From Ampullaceana balthica (taxonomy: Eukaryota > Mollusca > Gastropoda > Lymnaeidae), in the NCBI GenBank assembly GCA_944989445.1, contig CALYLW010000123.1, forward strand, positions 958,501-1,022,500: DNA of 64,000 nt, given 5' to 3'. The notes below the pieces were generated by a model. That model saw only the letters and a program-made list of their open reading frames with translations. It was not told the DNA's origin and made no database searches. The translations under genes and the position numbers were made by a program. Below, in pieces: positions 23,241 through 34,409 of the stretch (positions are counted from its first letter, which is position 1; each line of letters starts with the position of its first letter).

Positions 23241-25461
23241 CAGTGGTTCCTAACATTTTGGGGTCCATGCACCCCTTCAGATGCCTAAAAAAGTTCATGC
23301 ACCCCCTCATGAAACTTGTAGAAAATGCATAATAAACTATGTTTATTTTAGGAACAAAACAGTTTTGACCATAGCCAACAGGGAATTCAGTGAGACGTCT
23401 GCTGCTTCTTATGATCAATCAGCGATTTAAATGGAACTGTTTTAATATTGTTTTAATACTGTTTGAACAAAGCAACTCTCATGTCATTCTCTGCATTCAA
23501 CTTATTGCTTGCCTTGGTTTTAATCGTCAAAAGTGTGAAGAATCCTGCTTTACAGAGATAGGTTGTGGCAAATGGAAGGAGAGTCAGTACTGCCCTCTTG
23601 GCTAGTTTTGGTTAGGAATATAGGTGGGCGCACCAAAATTCAATCAAGGTATTGCAACGGAAGGCACTCCTCAGTTCTTCTCTGGTTCTCAAATCAATCA
23701 GGTCATCTTTAGCAAGGTCACTGTCATCAATATTGCCAAAGTCACAGAGAAAAGGATTGCGAATCCAAAAGTCTTTCCTAGAAATTTCTGGACAGAAATA
23801 CCCATCAAAGGACCTTTGCAATGTTGAAAGGTGCTTAGAAATTTCCCCTTGATGTTGTAAAGCAGTGATCCACCAGTGCTTTCTTCTGCAGCAGATATTA
23901 CAACTTCATCCAAGTGTGGAAAGTTGGCCAAGTTGGACTGTTCTAGTCGTCGTTGGAATAGTGGCAGTTTGTTAAGGAAGGCTTGTAATCTCTCAGTAGC
24001 ATCCATTACAGTCACAGCATGTCGTTGGAGAGATGTGTTCAACTCATTCAAGATGGTGAAGATGTCAGCCAGGTATGCCAGGTAATGAATGAAATTTGGA
24101 CAGTCAAACTTGTCAGCAAGGTCACTCTCTTTTTCTTACAAGAAAATGGCAAGCTCAACTCTCAGTTCTACTAACTGAGAAAGTATCCGTCCCCTGGACA
24201 ACCAGGGCACCTCAGTGTGGTAGAGCAAAACTTTATGATCAAAGCCCACCTCCTGCCAGAATAACTTGAAGAGGCAGTGGCTCAAGGCATGTGAGCAGAT
24301 AAAATTTACAACTGGTAGAAAGAAATGACTTCAAGGTTGGAGTTAGAGTTTTGCATGCGAGGGCCTGACGAGGAAGGATACAGTGTGTAGTTACAATATC
24401 TGGAACTTCTTTCTTTACCAGTTCTTAAAATCCATTCTTATTACCGAGCATGGAGGGAACACCATCTGTGCAAATTGAAGAAATTCTTGAAGTCTAGTGA
24501 AACTGGTTTTCAGTGAAGAATACCCTGACTAGCTGCAGCACATCAGCAGCTTTGGTAGTAGCTAGGAGTGGCTTACAAAAGAGAAATTCCTCCTTCAGCA
24601 ATCCACTGTGAAAGCTGAATGCATTATGCTACATCAGTGGAATCATCCAGCTGCATGCTAAATGGAAGAGGACTGCTTCTCATCTTGATCCAGAATGTCT
24701 GCAGCCATGTCATTAATCCTGTAATGAATAGTGTCATTGGACAAAAGGACTTTCTCAACCTGCTTCCTCTGCTGGTGACCACACACCAGTTCCACCATCT
24801 CCAGAGCATCAGGCTTCACCAAAGTTTCTCCACTGATGTGGGGCTTCTTGTTCTTTTCAATAAGATATGCAACCTTGAATGATGCCTCCAGTGCAGGTTT
24901 CTGTGACTAAGAAAATCCAAGCTTCGGCAAGGTACCTGAGGTCAAGAAGCGAGCTCTATTAGGCTTGAAGACGTCAACACTGTCCATGGAATTGGATGTA
25001 TGGACTTTCTCCAAGTGCTCTCGGAGTCTAACAGGCTTCATGTTGTCATTGCACAGGATTTTTCCACAGAGGAAGAACTGAGACTTTTGTGTTCCATCTC
25101 TCTCTGTATTGAATGAGAATCCAAACTGGAGCAATAAAAGTTTAAGGAAAAAAATCCCAACGTTTACATCCGCTGACGTATTTGATGAATAAATTTAAAA
25201 AATTTTAGAAAATTGTAAAACATGAAATTCCGAGGAACACATAGAGCGAACCGTTAATTTTGTGAAAAAGTTTTTCATTAAATTTTCGACATGCGCAGAA
25301 CGATGGTTTACATTTCAGATTATCAGTTTTTCGTTCTTTTTATTCCCTTCTTTTTTTCTTCCTCTTTTTATATTTTTAATTATCTGAATCGTTCATGCAA
25401 CCCCTGGAACCTGCTCATGCACCCCTTTGGGGTGCCTGCATCCACTGGTTAGGAACCCCTG
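23241..25461 (-). mobile_element. ZBED-type hAT transposon, copy 2
   Basis: Same termini as copy 1, with a perfect 8-bp target duplication TGATAGAG at 23233-23240 and 25462-25469. The perfect repeat here and the 7/8 repeat in copy 1, at homologous positions, show one insertion that was later copied by segmental duplication, with one later substitution. Confidence 0.92.
23420..25137 (-). pseudogene. Broken ZBED/hAT transposase, copy 2
   Basis: Same layout as copy 1: BED finger at 25134-24907 (FLCGKILCND..REHLEKVH), TAG after LGFS, catalytic core and helical region. It shares most disabling stops with copy 1 and adds its own lesions, for example a 10-bp deletion around 24312 and a frameshift near 23850 that breaks the 'NIKGEISKHLSTLQRSF' stretch. 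The element was therefore probably dead before duplication. Confidence 0.87.
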
Positions 25462-25643
25462 TGATAGAGGATAAAAAATTGAATTCTCTGAATTAGATTT
25501 AATGAAAAAACTATGTCCCTGACCCTATTAAAAATTCAAATCTATTTAGTAAATTTCTAAGAAATATGTATAATTTTGAACTTTTAAACTTGAATATCTC
25601 AAAAGCACAAAAATGTGACATAGCCGTTTCTTCCCTTGAGCTC

Positions 25644-25648
<5 letters not shown>

Positions 25649-25693
<45 letters not shown>

Positions 25694-25699
25694 TATTAA
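25649..25699. repeat. (TA)n microsatellite
   Basis: TA tract between the short TIR element and the second Helitron dimer; longer than the homologous tract at 20703-20735. Confidence 0.95.
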
Positions 25700-26146
25700 A
25701 CAATATAATTTGCAATTGTCACGCAAGTAGTGTCTGTCAGTCCTGATGCAACTAATTTTAGAAAGCAGGGAAAACCTAATTACTCTACCAAAGCATCAAA
25801 AGCTGTGCAAATTAAATATGCGCTGTAAAAAATATTATATAACGTCATTTTTTCGGTAATATTTTAATTTTGGAAAAGGGATCAATGTAAAAAGAGGATT
25901 TGATGATGGTTAATTATAAAATCAAAAACAAAGGGGGCGCCGTAGTCACCCTGTATGCAACCCCTATTATAAAATACTTTGTGTACATTTCAGAAATTTT
26001 AATATATCGTATTTATCAAACAAGGACAAGTTAGTTAGGCTTTAAAAAAAGGTCGGCGCCGCAGGCGCCCTAATAAAAAGTGCATTTTTAAAAAAATAAT
26101 TAAATTTCAGCTGAAAACTTCCGTCTTTTTTACGGGTGTACGCTAG
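25700..26146 (+). mobile_element. Helitron, first unit of the dimer (copy 2)
   Basis: Duplicate of 20741-21187; ends with CTAG at 26143-26146 followed by T. Confidence 0.7.
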
Positions 26147-26581
26147 TAAACTATATAATTTGCAATTGTCACGCAAGTAGTGTCTGACTGTCAGTCCTGA
26201 CGCTACGAATTTTAGAATGCAGGGAAAACCAACTTACTACACCAATGCATCAAAAGGTGTGCAAATTAAAGATGCGATTAAAAAAAATATTATATGATGT
26301 CATTGTTTTCGCTCATATTTTAATTTTGGAAAATGGATCAATGTAAAAAGAGGATTTGATGATGGTTAATTTTTAAAATAAAAAAAACAAAAAACCCCTA
26401 TTATAAAATACTTTGTGTACATTTCAGAAAGTTAAAAATTTCTTATTTATCAAACAAGGACAAGTATGTTGGGCTTTTGAAAAAGGTGGGTGCCGTAGGC
26501 GCCTTAAAAAAAAGTGCATTTTTTTAAAAATAAATAGATTTCAGCGAAAAACTTCCGTCATTTTTGACAGGTGTACACTAG
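26147..26581 (+). mobile_element. Helitron, second unit of the dimer (copy 2)
   Basis: Duplicate of 21188-21621; ends with CTAG at 26578-26581 followed by T. An open frame from 26413 that runs into the TA tract is not a gene. Confidence 0.7.
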
Positions 26582-26809
26582 TATATAGATATATATATAT
26601 CTTTATTTATTTTTTAAAAAAAAATAATTCTTTATTTAAAATCATATTTTTTAAAGAATGTACACAGTTTATATTAAATGAAACAAGCCTTTTTATGCAT
26701 GAAAATTTCTGTAAGTGTATTTATCTTTCGTTGTCTTTTTATTTTACTCTTATCATAATGTTTTTCATCATTAAAAGGGTTTATGTTTATGTTAATTTCG
26801 TACTAAATC

Positions 26810-26814
<5 letters not shown>

Positions 26815-26873
<59 letters not shown>
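26815..26873. repeat. (TA)n microsatellite
   Basis: Perfect TA tract at the end of duplication copy 2; the next transposon is inserted in it. Confidence 0.95.
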
Positions 26874-26877
<4 letters not shown>

Positions 26878-26939
26878 GGCGTCACTAGGGTTGGTGTCAC
26901 CCGGAGCGGTAGCTCATGGTGTCACCCCTTCAAGACTGA

Positions 26940-27325
26940 AGGGGCCATCCATAAATGACGTCACGCAAGGTTTCCGATTTTCACCCCACCCTCCCCCAGC
27001 GTCATACTTTGTCACAAAAGCTTAGACCCCACCCCTTTTTTACGATATGACGTCACAAAGCTTTGTCACCCCTCCCCCAAGCCGTATTTTCTCAATAAAA
27101 GTTAGCATGTTGCAAATTATTTTTTGTCATTTAAATATGTATTTAGGGTAAGTCTGCACTGTAATATCGTAACACGCGTGAAGTCATTGAAAACGTAATT
27201 AAATAAATGGTAAGCAATCAAATATTTAAGTGGAACTTTTATTTAAAGTTTCGCGTTTTTGATGTGACGTCACATTTCTTAAACACCCCCCTCCTCGTAC
27301 CACATCGTCACAGATGCGTAAACCC
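26940..27325. mobile_element. 'CCATCCATAAATGACGTCAC' MITE
   Basis: The left terminus GGGGCCATCCATAAATGACG and repeated internal 'gacgtcac' and 'ctttgtcaccc' motifs match, in inverted arrangement, the element at 55688-56128. The right end is apparently truncated by the hAT that starts at 27326. Confidence 0.55.
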
Positions 27326-29235
27326 CTATGGCGGATTAAAAGGGGGGGTGCTTAACGGGCTAAAGCCCCCAATAATTTACGGGCCCCCAAACTTTTTATG
27401 AATTATAGTGTATAATAAAGATGCACAGCCATTATGTTTGTACGAATCCCTGAAAATGCATTGGACAGTCATACGGCAATGCTGCAAATGAGTAGGAAGT
27501 ATAACGGAAACCAGGCTATTCTTCGTGAGAAGTGCATTGTAGCTCATTATGTTCCGTGCACAGCTCATTCCTTTAATTTGGTTGGGAAAATTGCAGCAGG
27601 TTGTCCTACTTCGGTCAGATTTTTTTGTCTTCTGCAAAATCTTTATACCCGACTTGTTGCATCTACTCATCGTTGACAGGTACTTCAAAAACATATGAAA
27701 TTGATACATGCTAACAAAGCCTTGTCTGACACAAGATGGTCAGCCTGACATTATGCTGTAAGGTCTGTTAATAGCTCATACAATGAGAATATCGCAGCAC
27801 TAGAAGAATTAGCAACGAATGAAAATCAGCCACGTGACTGCCGACTTGAAGAAGAAGGATTTCTAAAGGAAATTGAACAACTGGAAGTCGCTATTTTACT
27901 TGAAATTTGGGAAACAATTTTAGAAAGGAAGTCTCTCATTGAGTTTGTTAAAAAATAGCATTCTTAATTTTGTTCCTATGAAGACAAAGGAAAGGAAAAG
28001 TCTGTGGTAAAAACAGTGTAAACAATCTTCATTACTATCAAACAAAAAAGAAAGCGTCAGTTTGATAAAGGGACATCAACAAAAAAGCATTCTCCTGGAG
28101 AAAAAAAATATTTAAGATTGAGGTATTTCTGGTAATCATTGACAAACTTTCTTAAGCCCTACAACATTGGTTAGGTGCATATAAATACATCCATGAGAAA
28201 TTTGGCTTTCTTACAAACCTAACTGAGCTCAGCACTTTCGCCACCCGATGGGCAGCAGCCACGTTAATGGAAGAACATTCAAGTGATTTCGAAGAAGGGG
28301 TCGGGTAAATCCGAAGCAACCGTTTCGTCCCCCTCAATTTCCTAGCAACGCCATCGAGCGGTGCCGGTTTAGGGCCAGGAGCGCTTGTACGGATTAGCAA
28401 AAAGTGCCGCGAAGAACGCATTGGACGCCAGCTCTGAGGAAACCTTCCAGTGGGGGTTCCACCCTATGTAGGTATTTGATGATCACCCGGTCTGCGGCGG
28501 TCCTAACCATGGAGACCGGAGTGCTTTGCCGGGATGGCGCCAAAGTGGTAGCGGGTCGTAGTAGGAAAGTCCACCACCTCCTTGTGAGGGCAACTTAGTG
28601 GAGGCATCTTCGACTGTATGTCCTGGATGCCCAGGTGGCCGCTTCAGAAGCGACCGGTTTTGGGGTGAGGTTCCTCAGCTGTTACGTCCCTTTGGTGGCC
28701 AGATGGCTAAGGGGGTCTTCCGGGAAGACCCATAAAGAGCACTAGGCTCGGGGCTTTCTAATTTTCTTCCACATGTAGGTTCATGCGTGATTTCGAAGAC
28801 TGCTTACCTTCAGAATTAGTCCAATTTTCAGAACACTTAAAAAAGTTATTGTCCAGCCCCAGGCTCAGGGTTAGGAAAAGGAATTAGCACAAAGCGAAAC
28901 TCAAAAAAACTTGCACAGAGCTAAAAATGTTGCTGCTTTTGAATGAGCTATATTTCACACAGTCCTTTACAAATGTACACATCGCACTTCGCATCTATCT
29001 TTCAATGATGACATCAAACTGCAGCTGAGAGCAATCCTTTTCAAAGTTGAAAAGAATATATAATGAGAATTTGCATGGGACGAAAAAGGCTGAATATGCT
29101 CTCTCTAATGAGCATTGAAAAGGAACTTATAAGCTTACTCAGCTTTATTGACTTGATTGAAAACGTCACCATTTGGAAAATTCGCAAACGAAAGTTGTTG
29201 GTTGAAATAATAATCATACATATTTTTCAATAATT
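27326..29235 (+). pseudogene. ZMYM/DUF4371-type hAT transposase remnant, copy 1
   Basis: The left end CTATGGCGGATTAAAAGG matches the element at 32275. The plus strand carries fragments of a ZMYM1-like transposase: 'HYVPCTAHSFNLVGKIAAG' (about 27545-27600), 'LHANKALSDTRWSA' (27700-27750), 'LEELATNE', and a C-terminus 'RLNMLSLMSIEKELISLLSF' then 'DLIENVTIWKIRKRK' (29080-29195), the hAT dimerisation motif. It is broken by stops and by the insertion at 28296-28786, and the right terminus is missing. Confidence 0.78.
28296..28786 (+). mobile_element. 491-bp retroposed insertion with 13-bp target duplication
   Basis: GC-rich segment flanked by GTGATTTCGAAGA at 28283-28295 and 28787-28799. The related hAT copy at 33779-33800 has a single uninterrupted 'caagtgatttcgaagactgc', i.e. 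the empty site. A 13-bp duplication is typical of target-primed retroposition. The 3' end is '...tttcttccacatgtagg', not poly-A. A minus-strand relative lies at 56379-56667. It is either the 3' end of a non-LTR element or a SINE; I see no clear polymerase III boxes. Confidence 0.82.
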
Positions 29236-29400
29236 TTTGTTATTTCAAATAGAGAAAAGAATTCGTTACCTCATGAATTTTTTTTAAATACGGAATAACG
29301 CGTAATACTATTCTTTAACTTTAAGGGGACGCGTTCGTAAGCACTAAACAGCGTAAGTCGGGAAGGGACCGTCGTAACCGGAGGACTACCTGTATATAAA
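29236..29400 (-). mobile_element. Pogo/Tigger-like terminus
   Basis: Read on the minus strand from 29393 this begins CAGGTAGTCCTCCGGTTACG, bordered by TA, a typical pogo/Tigger-type end. The partner terminus was not found, so this is a fragment. Confidence 0.45.
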
Positions 29401-29436
29401 CATGCATATCTATGCTTTCACGCCTTTAATAAATAA

Positions 29437-29437
<1 letters not shown>

Positions 29438-29492
<55 letters not shown>
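29438..29492. repeat. (TA)n microsatellite
   Basis: TA tract following AAATAAATAAAT within the nest. Confidence 0.95.
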
Positions 29493-29501
<9 letters not shown>

Positions 29502-29939
29502 TCAAAGACATTAAAATCATAATTTTCCTCAAGAAAAACATCAACAAAGAAAACCCATCATTTGATTTTTTTTCTTTGGGTGGGAATCGTTCATGGCTTT
29601 ATATCTTTTAAAACAGAAGACACTGCCTCTTTCATTCCAGCTGTTTTTTAAAGATCTCTCTGCTGCGACTATTTCTTTTCTTTTTTCCTAATTTGTTTTA
29701 ATGTTGTTCGTGTGTTGGGACTGTTTTATTATTGCAAGTTAACTGATATTTTTTAATAAGAATTTTCACGTTTCACGTATTTCATTGTATTTCTTAATTT
29801 CTTTCTAGATTAAAAAATGTGTCATCTTTTGTTTTCTGACATAAAATCGTACACAGTAAAATTTTAGGCTCCGGTGTCAACCCCTGATGGGTGTCACCCG
29901 GGGCGGCCCGCCCCCCCGCCCCCCCTAGTGACGCCACTG

Positions 29940-30053
29940 TATATATATATATATATATAATTATATATACATATTTATATGAAGTCCTCAAAGGAAGAAA
30001 CGAAATCAGTTTACTCGCGTTATTCCATGATATATATATATATTTAATATATT

Positions 30054-30086
<33 letters not shown>

Positions 30087-30087
30087 C
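29940..30087. repeat. TA-rich tracts with short-element end
   Basis: TA runs at 29940-29960 and 30031-30082 flank 'gaagtcctcaaaggaagaaa', a single end of the short TIR family that carries the ZBED-type hATs at 18215 and 23166. Confidence 0.75.
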
Positions 30088-30535
30088 ATAAGGCTGGTAG
30101 TGTAGTGAATAAAAAATTGTTCGATTAATCGAGAAAAAATGTATTCGATTCATCTATTAATTTTGATTAATTATATTTTATAACGCATATTTAGTACCCG
30201 TTAAGTCAAAATTCATTATTTAGCGAAATCGGTAAAGTCGCGGTAATTGCCTGGCTCAAAAATTATATGACGTAACACAACAAATTCCTTCTGGTATGCA
30301 AGATATAAGGAAGAAAAAAAAATTGTTTAGGTTTGCAAGTCTATATAAATAATCATAAAATGAGTGAAACGTATGTAGGTCATAAAAATATATAAATTAT
30401 TAATAAATTGAAAAAGACAATATAAAAAATGTTTTCTTAATTTTAATCAAACTTTAATCTACTCAAATTCATTTCAATCGATTAAGTTTGTAACGACTAA
30501 TCTATTTATTAATAGTTAATTTCCGAAGCCCTAAT
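30088..30535. mobile_element. 'TCGATTAAT' MITE-like element, copy 3
   Basis: Near-identical to 21866-22312, including 'tctggtatgcaagatataag' and the right end 'tttccgaagccctaa'. It again ends just before the TA tract and acceptor of a mini-exon (6). Confidence 0.7.
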
Positions 30536-30555
30536 TTATATATATATCTTTACAG

Positions 30556-30582
30556 CAACGACAACTACTAAATCTGTTCCTC
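30556..30582 (+). CDS. Mini-exon 6 (27 nt, Thr-rich linker)
   Basis: Acceptor 'atctttacag', donor '^gtaagt'. Identical to mini-exon 4: (C)CA-T-T-T-T-K-S-V-P then C. Confidence 0.8.
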
Positions 30583-31084
30583 GTAAGTTTTCATATGATA
30601 TTATATATTTATGTTCCCATTGTTTTGGTGTTTCGTACATTGTATTAACTCAATTTAAAAAAAAATGATTTTAATATTAACAGGTTAAAATAAGAAGCAC
30701 ATTTTCCTATCTTTAGGGATTAAAAAATAAAAAATGTGTAACAATTAATATCAAACTGCTGATCGTTATCAGGTGTGTTTGGTAGATTAGTTTTTATCAG
30801 AATGCCAGAAAACGTAACACTAACTATAAAGAATGTAGATGATCACTGGAGAAGTGTTGGGTAAAGTGTTGAGATGCTTAACATGTCATTTAGTTACATA
30901 AACTAACAATCGACTTAAATCCTTTCCCAAGCAAGTATCATTGTAAAATATTTAATTTTTTTTTAAATACCGTACTTTTGTAAATATATAAATAAAAATA
31001 GAAGTTTAAGTTAATAAGATAAGACAAGACAGCCTCGTATTAAACCGTCTAAACGCACACATAATATATTTAATATATTTACAG

Positions 31085-31111
31085 CAATGACTACTACTAA
31101 ATCTGTACCTC
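31085..31111 (+). CDS. Mini-exon 7 (27 nt, Thr-rich linker)
   Basis: Acceptor 'atatttacag', donor '^gtaagt'. Reads (C)CA-M-T-T-T-K-S-V-P then C, which joins AA of the lectin exon to make CAA (Gln). The intron from mini-exon 6 is 502 bp, matching the 499 and 497 bp of the other pairs. Confidence 0.8.
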
Positions 31112-31616
31112 GTAAGTATCCAAATGAGTTTTATAAATTTATGTTTACAATAAATTTGCGTTGTGTATTTTTTATTCAATCAATTTTTAAAAAAATGAAA
31201 TTAATCTGAGGAGGTAAAAATTAGCATCATAATTTCATATCTTTAAAGGATCAGCAAATGAAAAATGTGACGTAAAATAAAATAACATAAATTACTGATT
31301 TTTATCATAAGTGTATGGTAGGTAAGTTTTTATGGGAAAAAATATAATTTAAGTCCTATTGAAGAAAATGGTACTTAAAGAAAAATTCTTATAACTTATA
31401 AAAATATGTCTTTATTAATTTTTTTTTAAAATACATTAATTCTTTTTTTAAAATCATATATTTTAAAAAGAATTTGAACAGTTTATATTAAAATAAACAA
31501 TCCTTTTAATGCTTTAAAATTTCAGTATGTATTTTCGTTGTCTTTTTATTTTACTTTTATCATAATGTTTTTCATTATTAAAAAGGTAGTTTATGTTAAT
31601 GTCGTACTAAACCTTA

Positions 31617-31731
31617 ATATATATAATAAATATATATACATATTTATCTGAAGTCCTCAAAGCAAGAAACAAAATCTGTTTACTCGCGTTTTTCGCGATA
31701 TTTATATATATATTAATAAATATATATATAT

Positions 31732-31781
<50 letters not shown>

Positions 31782-31782
31782 T
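31617..31782. repeat. (TA)n tracts
   Basis: Several TA runs around another 'gaagtcctcaaagcaagaaa' short-element end (31651). Confidence 0.9.
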
Positions 31783-31960
31783 AGGGCTGGTACTGAATAA
31801 AAAAAGTGTTCGATCAATCGGGAAAAATTAATCGTCTAATCGATTAATTTCGATTAATTATATTTTATAACGCAAATTTCCAGGCCAGTGTCATTGTAAA
31901 ATATTTAAATTATTAATAAAAAAAACTTAAATTCAAATTTTTTAAGAGACTAGAAAAAAG
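31783..31960. mobile_element. Truncated 'TCGATTAAT' element fused to intron sequence
   Basis: The left end 'tagggctggtactgaataaa' runs to 'ttataacgca', then jumps directly to 'aatttccaggccagtgtcat', which belongs to the middle of the intron after mini-exons 2, 4 and 6. The rest of the element, the acceptor and one mini-exon are absent. Confidence 0.65.
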
Positions 31961-32211
31961 CATGTTCATTATATTGGCAAAATGAATTGCGGGTTTGCGT
32001 TTTGCAGTGTCCTGTTCTAAAATAAGAAGACAACTGTTTAAAAATATATTTTTTTTAAAATACTTAATTTAATTTTCTAACGAATTGATTATAAAATTTA
32101 GCGAAAGAAAACAAAAACATAAAAATTACATTTCTAAGTGCATCAAAAATATACTTTTTAATTATCACGATTTAGAAAAAGAAGTAGAAAGAAATATCGT
32201 AACAAGTCGAA

Positions 32212-32213
32212 TG

Positions 32214-32274
<61 letters not shown>
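32212..32274. repeat. (TA)n microsatellite
   Basis: TA tract whose last 8 bp (TATATATG) are the target duplication of the next hAT. Confidence 0.95.
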
Positions 32275-32275
<1 letters not shown>

Positions 32276-34409
32276 TACGGCGGATTAAAAAAGGGGGGGG
32301 CTGAACGGGCTAAAGCCAGGGCCCCCGATGATTTAGGGGCCCCCAAAATTATTATTTATTTTAATTAAAGGTGGAGAAATGTGTGCATGAAGCCTTGAAA
32401 ATATAAATAAATTAATAAAATCGCATCTACTTATCAAGATAAAATGTCGAAGAGAGTGAAATACCAGAAATCGTCATCATTTGTAATAATATCTAGGGAA
32501 ACCTAGCTTTAGAAAAACAATCGACTTCTATTTAGTTTGGAAAACTTACGACAAAAAACCGTGACATATTAGAGCATAATTCAATAATCGAATTTTTAAC
32601 CAACTTCCAAGTTAGTACACTGTTCACGAGTTTCGACGCTCCGACCTACAGACAGACTGCAGTAAGAATCAATAATTTGATATTCGAATAAATATGTAAT
32701 TAAATACTAGTAACTTATATACTCGACTTTGTTGGGACATTATCTAGGGGAAAATGTTGATGGGTGGGTGGGGTTCCGCTTACGAGAGGGTCATATTTGA
32801 TTTCTGTATGTACATTAAATATCGTTCGGTGTCCCTAATTAACCTGAATTACATGTTGCGTTCCGTTATTAGCTAAATACCATTCATTCCTGATGAGTGA
32901 TTCATCAAGTTAATACCAATTAAGTCCCATACTGGATCAGGAATTGCCCAAATTATTTTTAATATTTTGGAAGAAATTGACATTTATATTCAAGATTGCC
33001 GTGGACAGTCATACGACGAAGCTGCAAGTATAAGTTGGAAGTAAAACTGGGTCCAAACTATCCTTCGTGAGAGGTGCAGTGTTGCTCATTATATCGCGTC
33101 CACAGCTCATTTCCTCAATTTGGTTTGGAAAAGTGCAGCAGAAGGTTGTCCTGCTGCAACCAGATTTTTTAAATTTTTTATTTACTTATTTTTTCATTCT
33201 GCACAATTTTTATACCTGGCTTGTTGCATCTATTCATCGTTGGCAGGGTCTTCAAAAGCAATCAAAAAGTTTACATGTTAACAAAGCCTTGTCTGACACA
33301 AGATGGTCAGCCCGACATGATGCTTTAAGATATGTTAATAAATAATACCATGAGAATTTTACTTGAAATTTGGGACACAATTTTAAAATGATTTCAGAAA
33401 ATGAATGCATCCCTTCAAGATACATTTGTTGAAATATCTTCTTGAGTTTCTTAAAAGACAGCGTTCTGAATTTGATTTCTATGAAGAAAAGGGAAAGGAT
33501 ATGTTCGTGGAGAAAGAGTATAAACTATCTTCAATGTGATGAAAGAAGGAGCAAGTGCCATCTTGATGAAGAGACATCAGCCGAAACAGTATTTTCTCCG
33601 ATACAAAAATTCAAGGTTGAGGTATTTCTGGTATTCATTGACAAACTTTCTCCAGCCCTACAACATCAATTAGATGCTTATAAAGGCATCCATAAGAAAT
33701 GTGGCTTTCTTACAAACCTTACGTAGCTCAGCAATGATGTCATCCGAGGGGCAGAACACAAGTTAATGGAAGAATATTCAAGTGATTTCGAAGACTGCTT
33801 TCCTTCAGAATAAGTCTAATTTTTATAACTCTTCAAAAAGTTTATTGTCCAGCCCTACGGTCAGGAAAAGGAAATAGCACAATGTGAAACTCAAAATACA
33901 TGCACAGAGCTAAATATGTTGCTGTTTTTAAATGAGCTAAATTTTGCACAGTCCTTTCCAAATTTGCACATTTCACTTCGTTGATGACATAAAAGAGCAG
34001 CTGAGAGCGATCATTTTGAAAGTTAAAAAAAAATATTATGAAATTAGAAGTTGCATAGGACAACAAAGACTGAGTCAGCACTCTCTCTAATGAGCATTGA
34101 AAGGGAAATCGTAAGCTCACTTAATTTTACTGACTTGATTAAAAATCTCGCCGTGAGAAAAGTTCGCAAACGAAGGTTCTAAAGATTGAAATAAATAATA
34201 ATAAATATTTTAATGAAGTTGGATTCGTGTAACTTTATATTAATTTAATTGACTTCTATTGACTTTCTTGTCTTATTACACCCAGCATTACAAGTTACAC
34301 AGTCTTATATTAGACTGCTAGTGATCATTTTATTTAAAATTACCCTGCCTGGACAGGGCCCCAGTTTGAATTGCAGCCAGGGGCCCCGAGCAGTCTTAAT
34401 CCGACCCTG
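32275..34409 (+). mobile_element. ZMYM/DUF4371-type hAT element, copy 2, complete ends
   Basis: The left end CTACGGCGGATTAAAAAAGG and the right end (inverted) CAGGGTCGGATTAAGACTG form imperfect terminal repeats with subterminal GGGCCCC runs. Target duplications TATATATG lie at 32267-32274 and 34410-34417, 8 of 8. Length is 2135 bp. It encodes a degraded transposase on the plus strand. Confidence 0.9.
32980..34185 (+). pseudogene. ZMYM/DUF4371-type hAT transposase remnant, copy 2
   Basis: Fragments read in order: 'CRGQSYDEAAS' (33000), 'HYIASTAHFLNLVWKSAA' (33090-33140), 'LHVNKALSDTRWSARHDALR' (33265-33335), an acidic helical region (33440-33725) with 'VEVFLVFIDKLSPALQHQLD', and the dimerisation end 'LMSIERE..SLNFTDLIKNL' (34090-34150). 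Relatives are single frames of roughly 600-800 residues with Gly-Gln-x-Tyr-Asp near the catalytic Asp. Here stops and frameshifts occur every 100-300 bp. Alignment with copy 1 is good along its length except for the 491-bp insertion there. Confidence 0.8.

Larger units (their letters stand above)
23166..25650. mobile_element. Short TIR element split by a hAT insertion, copy 2
   Basis: Duplicate of 18215-20698 with the same ends ('cacaagggaagaaacggcta' and 'tagccgtttcttcccttgag'). Confidence 0.6.
21880..26875 (+). repeat. Tandem segmental duplication, copy 2
   Basis: Second copy of the 4.95-kb block. By eye it differs from copy 1 at a few sites per 100 bp, with small indels such as a 10-bp deletion near 24312. 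Mini-exons 4 and 5, the hAT and the Helitron dimer all keep order and spacing. It is followed directly by the TA tract and the 26874-29939 nest. Confidence 0.85.
26874..29939. mobile_element. hAT-like element with GGCGTCACTAGGG termini, outer shell of a nest
   Basis: The left end CAGAGGCGTCACTAGGG (26874) matches the right end CCCTAGTGACGCCACTG (29939) as an inverted repeat. Subterminal 'gtgtcacccgg' is also inverted. Both flanks are TA repeats, so an 8-bp TATATATA duplication is compatible but not informative. Inside are a GACGTCA-type MITE, a ZMYM-type hAT and the 491-bp insertion. Confidence 0.7.
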
